Source: Halomonas smyrnensis AAD6
GTDB lineage: Bacteria; Pseudomonadota; Gammaproteobacteria; Pseudomonadales; Halomonadaceae
Assembly: GCF_000265245.1 (NCBI RefSeq)
Contig: NZ_AJKS02000003.1
Coordinates: 137,114-201,113 of the forward strand
Direction of reading: 5' to 3'
Length of the DNA stretch: 64,000 nucleotides
Under the pieces are notes generated by a model. It did not search any database and was not told where the DNA came from. It saw nothing but the letters and a program-made list of their open reading frames with translations. Position 1 is the first letter of the stretch. Each line of letters begins with the position of its first letter. Shown piece after piece: positions 1-6,958 of the stretch. The translations under genes were made by a program, and so were the position numbers.

Positions 1-459
1 GCCAAGGCCGAGCAGCCGAAGGCCGAGACCAAGGCCGAGCAGCCCAAGGCAGAAACCAAGGCGGAGCAGCCGAAGGCCGAGACCAAGGCCGAAGAACCCA
101 AGGCCGAGCAGCCGAAGGCCGACGCCAAGGCCGAACAGCCGAAGGCCGAACAGCCGAAGGCCGAGACCAAGGCGGAACAACCGAAGGCCGACGTAAAAGC
201 CGAGGAGCCCAAGGCCGACGCCAAGGCCGACGCCAAGGCCGAACAGCCGAAGGCCGAGACCAAGGCGGAACAACCGAAGGCCGACGTAAAAGCCGAGGAG
301 CCCAAGGCCGACGCCAAGGCAGAACAGCCGAAGCCCGAAGCCAGGACCGAAGAGCCCAAGGCCGAGACGCCGCGTCGTCGCCGCCGCGCCCACAACGACC
401 CGCGGGAAATCCGCCGTCGTGAACAGGAGGCCAAGCGCCAGGAAGGCCAGCAAGGCTGA
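1..459 (+). CDS. rne: Ribonuclease E, C-terminal tail (5' end outside window)
   Basis: This is an open frame from the first base to a TGA at 457-459, giving 152 visible residues. About 120 residues are a low-complexity Ala/Lys/Glu/Pro/Gln repeat built from 9-residue units such as AETKAEQPK. An arginine block (RRRRR, residues 125-129) and a basic end, DPREIRRREQEAKRQ, follow. RNase E proteins end in a long disordered tail that scaffolds the degradosome and binds RNA. No catalytic domain is visible here, so the name rests on the tail type and on the neighbour: rne lies next to murB, ptp and kdsB in Pseudomonas-like genomes. A different alanine/lysine-rich protein is possible but less likely. 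Confidence 0.72.
   Translation, partial: AKAEQPKAETKAEQPKAETKAEQPKAETKAEEPKAEQPKADAKAEQPKAEQPKAETKAEQPKADVKAEEPKADAKADAKAEQPKAETKAEQPKADVKAEEPKADAKAEQPKPEARTEEPKAETPRRRRRAHNDPREIRRREQEAKRQEGQQG
142..320 (+). repeat. 93-bp direct duplication inside the RNase E tail
   Basis: Bases 142-227 and 235-320 are identical over about 86 nt and are offset by 93 nt (31 codons), so the reading frame is kept. The copies sit in a longer array of degenerate 27-nt units. Identity at synonymous positions (for example the rare-looking GTA AAA codons in both copies) suggests a recent duplication by slippage or unequal exchange. Confidence 0.85.
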
Positions 460-482
460 TCCCGAGCCCCCCCCTGAACGAC

Positions 483-513
483 AACGCCCGTGGCCATTGG
501 CCACGGGCGTTTT
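483..513. terminator. Bidirectional terminator between rne and murB
   Basis: The inverted repeat AACGCCCGTGGCCA / TGGCCACGGGCGTT (483-496 and 498-511) has almost no loop and is followed by T residues on the plus strand. It lies 24 nt after the rne stop and 40 nt after the murB stop on the other strand, so it can end both convergent transcripts. Confidence 0.8.
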
Positions 514-552
514 CGTTGGCGTCTACCGAAGGCGCCGGAAGCGCCGATGTCT

Positions 553-1569
553 CTATTCTGTCGCCAGGCGCGGCTCGCGCTCCAGCATCACGCCGAAGCG
601 CCGCTCCACCGTCGCGGCGACCCGCGCGGCGAAGGCCAGCAGCCCGGCCGCATCGCCGCCACCGTGGTGCACCAGCACCAGGGCCTGGCGGTCATGGACA
701 CCGAAGGGGCCCTCGCGCCAGCCCTTGAGGCCGCAGCGATCGATCAGCCAGCCGGCGGCCAGCTTGGTCCGGCCATCCTCCAGCGGGAAGCTCGGCATGT
801 CGGGATGCGCCTCGCGCAGCGACGCCGCACACTCCGACGACACCACCGGGTTCTTGAAGAAACTGCCGGCGTTGCCGAGCACCGACGGATCCGGCAACTT
901 CTCGCGCCGCACCGAACAGACGGCCTCGGCGACCTCCAGCGGCGTGGGCACCTCGCCGACGCGGCCGGCCAGGTCACCATAGCCCAGGCGCGGCTCGGCC
1001 GAGCGCGACACGCGCAGCACCAGCCGGGTGATCGCCACCCGCCCCGCCAGGGCGCGCTTGAAGACGCTGTCGCGATAGCCGAAGGCGCACTCGTCGGCCC
1101 CCAGCACCGCTTCGCGGCCGTCGTCCAGGTGCACCAGATGCACGGCCTCGAGGCGCTCGGCGAGCTCGACGCCGTAGGCGCCGATGTTCTGGATCGGTGC
1201 CGCCCCGCAATGCCCGGGAATCAGCGCCAGGTTCTCGAGCCCCCAGAGGCCGCGGGCGGCCAGGGCCATGACCAGCTCGTGCCAGACCACTCCGGCCTCG
1301 GCGTGCACCCGCACGCTGCCGTCGCCGGCCTCCTCCAACCACCAGTCGTTCATGGCGGTCCGGATGACCAGCCCCGGCTGAAGGGCGGGCAGAATCAGGT
1401 TACTGCCCCCACCCAGCACCAGGGTCGGCCAGCCGGCGTCCCGGGCCAGCGACAGCGCCTCGCCGAGCTCGGCGACACTTGCCGGGGCGGCGAAGCGCTC
1501 GGCACGGCAGGCCAGTCCCAGGGTATTGGCCGCGGTCAGGTCGTGGTCGGCGAGGATGGCCAGGCTCAA
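553..1569 (-). CDS. murB: UDP-N-acetylenolpyruvoylglucosamine reductase
   Basis: MurB reduces the enolpyruvyl group of UDP-GlcNAc-enolpyruvate with NADPH to give UDP-MurNAc, the second committed step of peptidoglycan precursor synthesis in the cytoplasm. The 338-residue product matches the E. coli type I length. The FAD-binding motif GGGSN is at residues 53-57, a GAYGVE motif lies in mid-protein, and NAGSFFKNP contains the catalytic serine region. The ATG start overlaps the stop of the upstream phosphatase gene by 4 nt, so the two are translationally coupled. It is the last gene of the comEC-to-murB operon and faces the terminator shared with rne. Confidence 0.95.
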   Translation of the reverse strand: MSLAILADHDLTAANTLGLACRAERFAAPASVAELGEALSLARDAGWPTLVLGGGSNLILPALQPGLVIRTAMNDWWLEEAGDGSVRVHAEAGVVWHELVMALAARGLWGLENLALIPGHCGAAPIQNIGAYGVELAERLEAVHLVHLDDGREAVLGADECAFGYRDSVFKRALAGRVAITRLVLRVSRSAEPRLGYGDLAGRVGEVPTPLEVAEAVCSVRREKLPDPSVLGNAGSFFKNPVVSSECAASLREAHPDMPSFPLEDGRTKLAAGWLIDRCGLKGWREGPFGVHDRQALVLVHHGGGDAAGLLAFAARVAATVERRFGVMLEREPRLATE

Positions 1570-2042
1570 GCGCCCTCCTCCAGGCGCCGCCGCACGTCCT
1601 CGACGAGGCCGCGGGAGGCCGCCTCGACCAGGTCCAGCACCTGCTCGAAGCCGTCGTCGCCCCCGTAGTAGGGGTCGGGCACGGCGCGATCGGGCAGCCC
1701 GGCGAAGGCCAGGAAGAGACCGACGTGAGCGGCACTGTCGGCCGGCCGACGCGCCTCCAGCGCCACCAGGTTGTCGTGGTCCATGGCCAGCAGATAATCG
1801 AAACGCGCGAAGTCGCCGTCATCGAGCTGGCGGGCCCGCAGGCCGGAGAGATCGAGCCCGCGCGAGGCGGCCGCCGCCTGGGCACGCGCGTCGGGCGACT
1901 TGCCCACGTGCCAGGGTCCGATGCCACAGGAGTCGACCTCGACCCGACCGGCGAGACCGGCCTCGTCGAGATGGCGGCGGAACATGCCCTCGGCGGTGGG
2001 CGAACGGCAGATATTGCCCAGGCAGACGAACAGCACCCTCAT
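1566..2042 (-). CDS. Low-molecular-weight protein-tyrosine phosphatase
   Basis: The product is a 158-residue cytoplasmic phosphatase of the arsenate reductase-like fold. The signature CLGNICRS near the N-terminus (Cys7 to Arg13) is the CX5R phosphate loop, and DPYYGG further on holds the general-acid aspartate. In other gammaproteobacteria this gene sits between murB and kdsB, and such enzymes often act on tyrosine kinases of polysaccharide export, but no kinase is present here. The chosen ATG at 2042 overlaps the kdsB stop (ATGA) and has an AGGGAGA ribosome site 6 nt upstream. A GTG at 2048 is an alternative. Confidence 0.92.
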   Translation of the reverse strand: MRVLFVCLGNICRSPTAEGMFRRHLDEAGLAGRVEVDSCGIGPWHVGKSPDARAQAAAASRGLDLSGLRARQLDDGDFARFDYLLAMDHDNLVALEARRPADSAAHVGLFLAFAGLPDRAVPDPYYGGDDGFEQVLDLVEAASRGLVEDVRRRLEEGA

Positions 2043-2830
2043 CGGCACTCTCCCTTGTCGTCGCGGCCTGCCTCCTGTCCCAGGATCCGGCGCACACGGG
2101 CGAGATCCTCGGCGGTGTCCACGCCCGCCGGATGTGGCTCGCGGGACAGGGCGACCTGGATGGCATGGCCATGGTGCAGCGCGCGAAGCTGCTCGAGCTG
2201 TTCGAGCTGCTCCAGCGGCGACGGCGCCCAGTGGCGGTACTCGTCGAGGAAGCTCGCCCGGTAGGCGTAGAGGCCGATGTGGCGCAGCCAGGCGTCGGTC
2301 TCGAGCAGCTCGGGGCGCGCGGCGAAGGCCTCGCGGTCCCAGGGAATCGGCGCACGGGAAAAGTAGAGGGCCCGCCCCGAGAGCGCGCGCACCACCTTGA
2401 CCACGTTGGGATTGAACAGCGTCTCGACGTCGCCGATCGGCTCGGCCAGCGTCGCGATGGAGGCGCCGGGATCGTCCATCAGGCGCGCCGCCACCTGGTC
2501 GATCAGGGTCGCCGGCAGCAGCGGCTCGTCGCCCTGGACGTTGACCAGCACGGCGTCATCGGCGAGGCCCAGCGTATCGGCCACCTCGGCCAGCCGATCG
2601 GTGCCGGAGGGATGATCGTCGCGGGTCATCACCACCTCGGCGCCCAGCGGCGTCATGACGTCACGAATGCGAGCATCGTCGGTGGCGACCACCACCCGGC
2701 CGGCGGCGCTGGCCGAGGCCCGGCGCCAGACGTGGGCCACCATCGGCTCGCCGGCGATGTCGAGCAGCGGCTTGCCCGGCAGACGGGTCGACGCGAAACG
2801 CGCCGGAATCACGGCAATGAAGTCCTGCAT
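2039..2830 (-). CDS. kdsB: 3-deoxy-manno-octulosonate cytidylyltransferase (CMP-Kdo synthetase)
   Basis: KdsB activates Kdo with CTP to CMP-Kdo, the sugar donor used by WaaA for the LPS inner core. The 263-residue protein begins with the nucleotidyltransferase motif [15 protein letters not shown]. Further conserved stretches are VATDD and NVQGDEPL, which bind metal and nucleotide in this family. Length and motif order are typical. It is coupled to the phosphatase gene by a 4-nt overlap and follows the Trm112-like gene by 9 nt. The partner steps kdsD and kdsC are in this window at 59440-60998. Confidence 0.96.
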   Translation of the reverse strand: MQDFIAVIPARFASTRLPGKPLLDIAGEPMVAHVWRRASASAAGRVVVATDDARIRDVMTPLGAEVVMTRDDHPSGTDRLAEVADTLGLADDAVLVNVQGDEPLLPATLIDQVAARLMDDPGASIATLAEPIGDVETLFNPNVVKVVRALSGRALYFSRAPIPWDREAFAARPELLETDAWLRHIGLYAYRASFLDEYRHWAPSPLEQLEQLEQLRALHHGHAIQVALSREPHPAGVDTAEDLARVRRILGQEAGRDDKGECR

Positions 2831-2839
2831 CTTGCCTCC

Positions 2840-3043
2840 TCAGCCCTCGGCGCCGGTCGAAGGCGGCAGCTTCTCGTCCACGTCGATGGCGCGCGCCTCG
2901 TCGGGCAGCATCACCGGAATGCCGTCGCGCACGGGATAGGCCAGGCCATCATAGCGGCACACCAGCTCGCCGGCCTCACGATCGAAGGCCAGCTTGCCCT
3001 TGCACAGCGGGCAGACCAGCATCGCCAGCAGTTGCTTGTCCAT
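2840..3043 (-). CDS. Trm112-like zinc-ribbon protein (YcaR family)
   Basis: This 67-residue protein has CPLCKGKL near the N-terminus, and another cysteine follows in [20 protein letters not shown]. It matches the Trm112/UPF0434 family, normally about 60 residues, which is regularly found between lpxK and kdsB. In eukaryotes and some bacteria Trm112 proteins stabilise methyltransferases, but the role of the bacterial lpxK-linked form is not settled. It lies 56 nt after lpxK and 9 nt before kdsB in the same operon. Confidence 0.9.
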   Translation of the reverse strand: MDKQLLAMLVCPLCKGKLAFDREAGELVCRYDGLAYPVRDGIPVMLPDEARAIDVDEKLPPSTGAEG

Positions 3044-3099
3044 CTCTCACGCCTCCAGGGTCGGTATCGACGGCCGCACGAACGGCGACCGCACGGAAT

Positions 3100-4098
3100 T
3101 CACAGGGCCGCCAGGCGCGCATCCAGCCAGGCGACGAAATCGGGGTCGGGCACCGCCTCCACCTCCAGCACCCAGGCATCGTCCGCCGGCAGGTCACGGC
3201 ACTTCACCGCGTCCTTGGCGGTCATCACCCGCGGGCGCCCATCGGCGAACGCCAGATCGTCGGCGGTGAAGCGGTGATGGTCGGCGAAGGGGTGGGTCCA
3301 GTGGGCGATGCCCAGGCCTTCGAGGGTCTCGAAGAAGCGCGCCGGTCGACCGATGCCGGCCAGGGCATGTACCGGCTCGACGAAGGGCGCCGGCGCCACC
3401 GCCCGACGCTCGCCGCCGCCCAGCGGGCGCCAGCCGGCGGGCGTCAGGGTCATGCGGTAGTGATCGCCCAGGCGCTGGTCCCGGGGCGTGCCGTTGACCA
3501 CCACGGCATCCACGGTCTCGAGCCGCTCGGCGGGCTCGCGCAGCGGCCCGGCCGGCAGGCAGCGCCGGTTGCCGAGCCCGCGATGGCCATCCACCACCAC
3601 CAGCTCCAGGTCGCGCCCCAGCGGCAGGTGCTGCAGGCCATCGTCGGCGAGCAGGATGTCGCAGCCTTCCTCCAGCAGCCGCCGGGCGCCTCGCGGGCGA
3701 TCCGGGTCCACCACCACCGGCACGCCGGTCTGGTCGGCCAGCATGCGCGGCTCGTCGCCGCAGGCCGAGGCCGGGGTATCGGCCTCGACCCGCAGCGGAT
3801 AGTGATCGGCGCGGCCGCCGTAGCCACGGGACAGGATACCGGGCCGCCAACCGGCCTCGCCGAGATGGCGTGCCAGCCAGGCCACCAGCGGCGACTTGCC
3901 GGTGCCGCCGAGGGTGATGTTACCGACCACGATCACCGGCACCGGGGCCCGCCAGGCCTGGCGGCGCCCCTCGGCGTAGGCCCGCGTGCGGCGCGCGATC
4001 AGCCGACGATAGAGCGCCTCGAGCGGGCGCAGCGGCCACAGCCAGGGCGCTCCGGCATAGGCCGCCTCGAGCCAGCGCTCGCCGACACCGCCGCTCAT
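3100..4098 (-). CDS. lpxK: Tetraacyldisaccharide 4'-kinase
   Basis: LpxK phosphorylates the 4' position of the lipid A disaccharide at the inner face of the cytoplasmic membrane to give lipid IVA. The protein is 332 residues, close to the usual 325-345. The P-loop GGTGKSPLV is near residue 65, preceded by the family stretch VPVIVVGN. A hydrophobic N-terminal segment (PWLWPLRPLEALYR) fits membrane attachment. The start codon overlaps the msbA stop (ATGA), so the kinase and the lipid A flippase are co-translated. A Trm112-like gene and kdsB follow. Confidence 0.95.
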   Translation of the reverse strand: MSGGVGERWLEAAYAGAPWLWPLRPLEALYRRLIARRTRAYAEGRRQAWRAPVPVIVVGNITLGGTGKSPLVAWLARHLGEAGWRPGILSRGYGGRADHYPLRVEADTPASACGDEPRMLADQTGVPVVVDPDRPRGARRLLEEGCDILLADDGLQHLPLGRDLELVVVDGHRGLGNRRCLPAGPLREPAERLETVDAVVVNGTPRDQRLGDHYRMTLTPAGWRPLGGGERRAVAPAPFVEPVHALAGIGRPARFFETLEGLGIAHWTHPFADHHRFTADDLAFADGRPRVMTAKDAVKCRDLPADDAWVLEVEAVPDPDFVAWLDARLAAL

Positions 4099-5840
4099 GC
4101 CGTCTCGGCGTCCTGGAACTGCAGGCGATGCAGGGCCGCGTAGGCACCGTCACGCGACAGCAGCTCGGCGTGGCTGCCCTGCTCGACGATCTCGCCGCCT
4201 TCCATCACCAGGATGCGGTCGGCACGCTCGATGGTGGACAGCCGGTGGGCGATGACGAAGGTGGTCCGATCGCGGCACACCTCTTCGAGCGCCGCCTGAA
4301 TGTAGCGCTCGGACTCGGTGTCCAGCGCCGAGGTCGCCTCGTCGAGGATCAGCAGCGGGGCATCCTTGAAGATCGCCCGGGCGATGGCCAGACGCTGGCG
4401 CTGGCCACCGGAGAGCATCACCCCGTTCTCGCCGACCACGGTGGCGTAGCCCCCGGGCAGGCGCTCGATGAACTCGTGGGCATGCGCCGCCCGCGCCGCG
4501 GCCTCGACCGCCTGAGGGTCGGGGTCGTCGATGCCGTAGGCGATGTTGTCGGCGATGGTGGCGTTGAACAGCGTCACCTGCTGCGAGACCAGGGCGATGC
4601 TGCGACGCAGGGGCAGCAGCTTGAAGTCTTCGAGCGACACCCCATCGAGGCAGATCCGTCCCGCGGTGGGCCGGTAGAAGCGCGGCAGCAGCCCCATCAG
4701 GGTCGACTTGCCGCTGCCGGAGCGGCCGACGATGGCGATCATCTCGCCGGGGGCCACGTCCAGGTCGATGCCCTTGAGCACCTCCGGCTGGTCGGCACCG
4801 TAGGCGAAGCGCACGCCTTCCAGGGTCACGCGCCCCTCGAGCCGACCCGGCTCGCGAGTGCCGTTGTCTTCCTCGGGCGGCACGTCGAGCAGCCCGAACA
4901 ACTCGCCGGCGGCGGCGATGCCCTTCTGCACGGTGGCGTTGATCTCGGTGAGCTGGCGCACCGGCTTGGCCATCAACGAGGCCGCGGTGATGAAGGCGAC
5001 GAACTCGCCGGGGGTCATGTCGGACAGCATCGCCGGCGACATGGCGAGCCACACCAGCACCGCCAGCGCCAGCGCCACCATCAGCTGGATCACCGGGGTG
5101 CTGGTGGCCTTGGTCAGCGCCTCCTTCATGCTCTGGCGACGATTGACCTCGCTGGCCTCGGCGAAGCGGGCCTGCTCATAGGCTTCGGCACCGTGGGTAC
5201 GCACCACCCGATAGCCCGACAGCGCCTCGGAGGCCACATGGGTCACGTCGCCCATGGAGCGCTGGATGCGCCTCGAGATCCGCCGGAAACGCTTGCTGGT
5301 ATAGCTGACCACGCCGCCGATCAGCGGCGTCACGGCCAGGAACAGCAGGGTCAGCATCCAGTTGGTCCACAGCAGGTAGACCACCAGCCCGATCACGAAC
5401 AGCCCCTCGCGCAGCAGGATGGTGATCGCCTTGGTGCCGGCCCCGGTGACCTGCTCGACGTGGTAGGTGACCCGTGACACCAGGTGACCCGAGGAATGCT
5501 CGTCGAAGAAGCGCCCCGGCAGGTGCAGCATGTGATTGAAGACGTCGCAGCGCAGCGCGTGGACCAGGTTGCGGGCCACGTTGCTCATGAAGTAGGTGCC
5601 GAGGAAGGTGCCCAGCCCGCGAGCGGCGAACATGCCCACCACGAACAGCGGCAGCATCAGGCGAAAGGCGGCGTCCGGATTCTGGATGCCGTCGATCAGG
5701 CGTTTCATCATCTCGGCCAGCGCCGTGCTGGACGCCGCATAGATGGCGTAACCGACGATGGCCAGGGCGAAGGCCTTCCAATGGGGCTTCACATAGCCCA
5801 GCAGACGCTTGTAGAGGGTCCAGCCCGAGTGTTCGCTCAC
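4095..5840 (-). CDS. msbA: Lipid A export ATP-binding/permease protein
   Basis: MsbA flips core-lipid A across the inner membrane. The 581-residue half-transporter has an N-terminal six-helix ABC membrane domain (roughly residues 15-320) and a C-terminal ATPase. The ATPase shows GRSGSGKST (Walker A), LSGGQRQRLAIARAI (signature) and LLILDEATSALD (Walker B), followed by the switch histidine in IAHRLSTIE. The stretch GYAIYAASSTALAEMMKRL in the first helix region resembles MsbA rather than a drug exporter. Position next to lpxK supports the call. Both ends are coupled by 4-nt overlaps, to exbD and lpxK. Confidence 0.95.
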   Translation of the reverse strand: MSEHSGWTLYKRLLGYVKPHWKAFALAIVGYAIYAASSTALAEMMKRLIDGIQNPDAAFRLMLPLFVVGMFAARGLGTFLGTYFMSNVARNLVHALRCDVFNHMLHLPGRFFDEHSSGHLVSRVTYHVEQVTGAGTKAITILLREGLFVIGLVVYLLWTNWMLTLLFLAVTPLIGGVVSYTSKRFRRISRRIQRSMGDVTHVASEALSGYRVVRTHGAEAYEQARFAEASEVNRRQSMKEALTKATSTPVIQLMVALALAVLVWLAMSPAMLSDMTPGEFVAFITAASLMAKPVRQLTEINATVQKGIAAAGELFGLLDVPPEEDNGTREPGRLEGRVTLEGVRFAYGADQPEVLKGIDLDVAPGEMIAIVGRSGSGKSTLMGLLPRFYRPTAGRICLDGVSLEDFKLLPLRRSIALVSQQVTLFNATIADNIAYGIDDPDPQAVEAAARAAHAHEFIERLPGGYATVVGENGVMLSGGQRQRLAIARAIFKDAPLLILDEATSALDTESERYIQAALEEVCRDRTTFVIAHRLSTIERADRILVMEGGEIVEQGSHAELLSRDGAYAALHRLQFQDAETA

Positions 5841-6259
5841 GGTGTCTCCGCTTCAGAATGTGTTGCCTTGGCGGTGGCGATACGCACCCGCCGAATGTCC
5901 AGTGCGCCGGCGCGGTCGAGCACGCGCACCACGTCGGCATGGGCGGCGCGACCATCGGCCTCCACCACCAGCCCGCGCTCGCGGGCGCGCGACGCGACGG
6001 CCTCGAGTGCCGCTTCCAGCTCGCCGGGCGCCAGGGCCCGCTCGCCCAGGCGATACTCGCCCTCGGGGGTGATCACCACGGTGACCGGCGAGGCCTCGGC
6101 GGCGACGCCGGTCACGCTCTCGGGCAGTACCAGCTCCAGCGCCTGGCGGGTCTCGAAGGTGGTCGAGACCATGAAGAAGATCAGCAGCAGGAAGACCACG
6201 TCGATCAGCGGGGTCAGATTGACCTCCACCGCCTCGCGCCGCCTGCGCGGCACCCTCAT
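5837..6259 (-). CDS. exbD: ExbD/TolR-type biopolymer transport protein
   Basis: This 140-residue protein has one N-terminal membrane helix (about residues 17-37). The helix segment LTPLIDVVFLLLIFF carries the conserved Asp that moves protons in the ExbB-ExbD motor. A periplasmic domain follows. It is coupled by ATGA overlaps to exbB upstream and msbA downstream. No TonB or TolA gene is next to it. In Pseudomonas-like genomes this ExbBD pair sits in the lpxK operon, so its energised partner may be an envelope factor rather than an iron receptor. Confidence 0.9.
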   Translation of the reverse strand: MRVPRRRREAVEVNLTPLIDVVFLLLIFFMVSTTFETRQALELVLPESVTGVAAEASPVTVVITPEGEYRLGERALAPGELEAALEAVASRARERGLVVEADGRAAHADVVRVLDRAGALDIRRVRIATAKATHSEAETP

Positions 6260-6954
6260 GGGCGCCCTCCCCCCGCCGGCGAACGCTCGTCGGCCGCACG
6301 GGGCCTCGCCTCCGTCGCCGGCTCGTGGCGCTCGGCCAGCGTCAGCTGGCCCTGGTGATGCGCCAGGAACTCGACCACCTGGCCGGCCTGCTCCTCGATG
6401 TGCACCGTGATGTCCTCGACCCGCCGCTGGAAGTAGCGGTGGAACATCAGCGCGGGAATCGCCACGGTCAGGCCCGCCGCGGTGGTCACCAGGGCCTGGG
6501 AGATGCCGCCGGCCAGCTCCGCGGCACGCTCGCCGCCGTCGCTCGAGACGAGCACCGCGAAGACCTCGATCATGCCCACCACGGTGCCCAGCAGGCCGAG
6601 CAGCGGGGTGATCGAGGCGATGGTGCCGAGCGGACTCAGGAAGCGTTCCATGTCATGCACCACCGCGGTGGCCGCCTCCTGAAAACGCGCCCGGACCTGC
6701 TCGTGGCCGAGCCGGGCGTTGCGCAGCCCGGCCGCCAGTACACCACCCAGCGGTGAATGGCTCTCCAGCCAGTAGAGGTTGACCTGGCCACGCGCCGCCA
6801 GCGAACAGACCTCCTCGCCGAGCCCCCTCGGGGCAATCCGTCCGGCGCGCAGTGCCCACAGGCGTTCGACGACGATCACCACCGCCACCAGCGAACAGCC
6901 AAGCAGCGGCAGCATCAGCCAGCCCCCGGCGATCAGGGCCTCCATCAGGGTCAT
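6256..6954 (-). CDS. exbB: MotA/TolQ/ExbB proton channel family protein
   Basis: This 232-residue inner-membrane protein has three membrane helices, near residues 10-30, 110-135 and 150-175. The stretch SITPLLGLLGTVVGMIEVF in the second helix is the family signature, and the third carries the conserved Thr and Ala/Gly packing (LVTTAAGLTVAIPALMF). Together with ExbD it makes a proton-driven motor. It starts 4 nt after comEC ends and overlaps exbD by 4 nt. Confidence 0.92.
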   Translation of the reverse strand: MTLMEALIAGGWLMLPLLGCSLVAVVIVVERLWALRAGRIAPRGLGEEVCSLAARGQVNLYWLESHSPLGGVLAAGLRNARLGHEQVRARFQEAATAVVHDMERFLSPLGTIASITPLLGLLGTVVGMIEVFAVLVSSDGGERAAELAGGISQALVTTAAGLTVAIPALMFHRYFQRRVEDITVHIEEQAGQVVEFLAHHQGQLTLAERHEPATEARPRAADERSPAGGGRP

Positions 6955-6958
6955 GGGG

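Noticed and set aside
1..360. Tandem repeats that could suggest a CRISPR array
   Set aside because: The units are in-frame coding repeats without unique spacers and continue into the RNase E tail.
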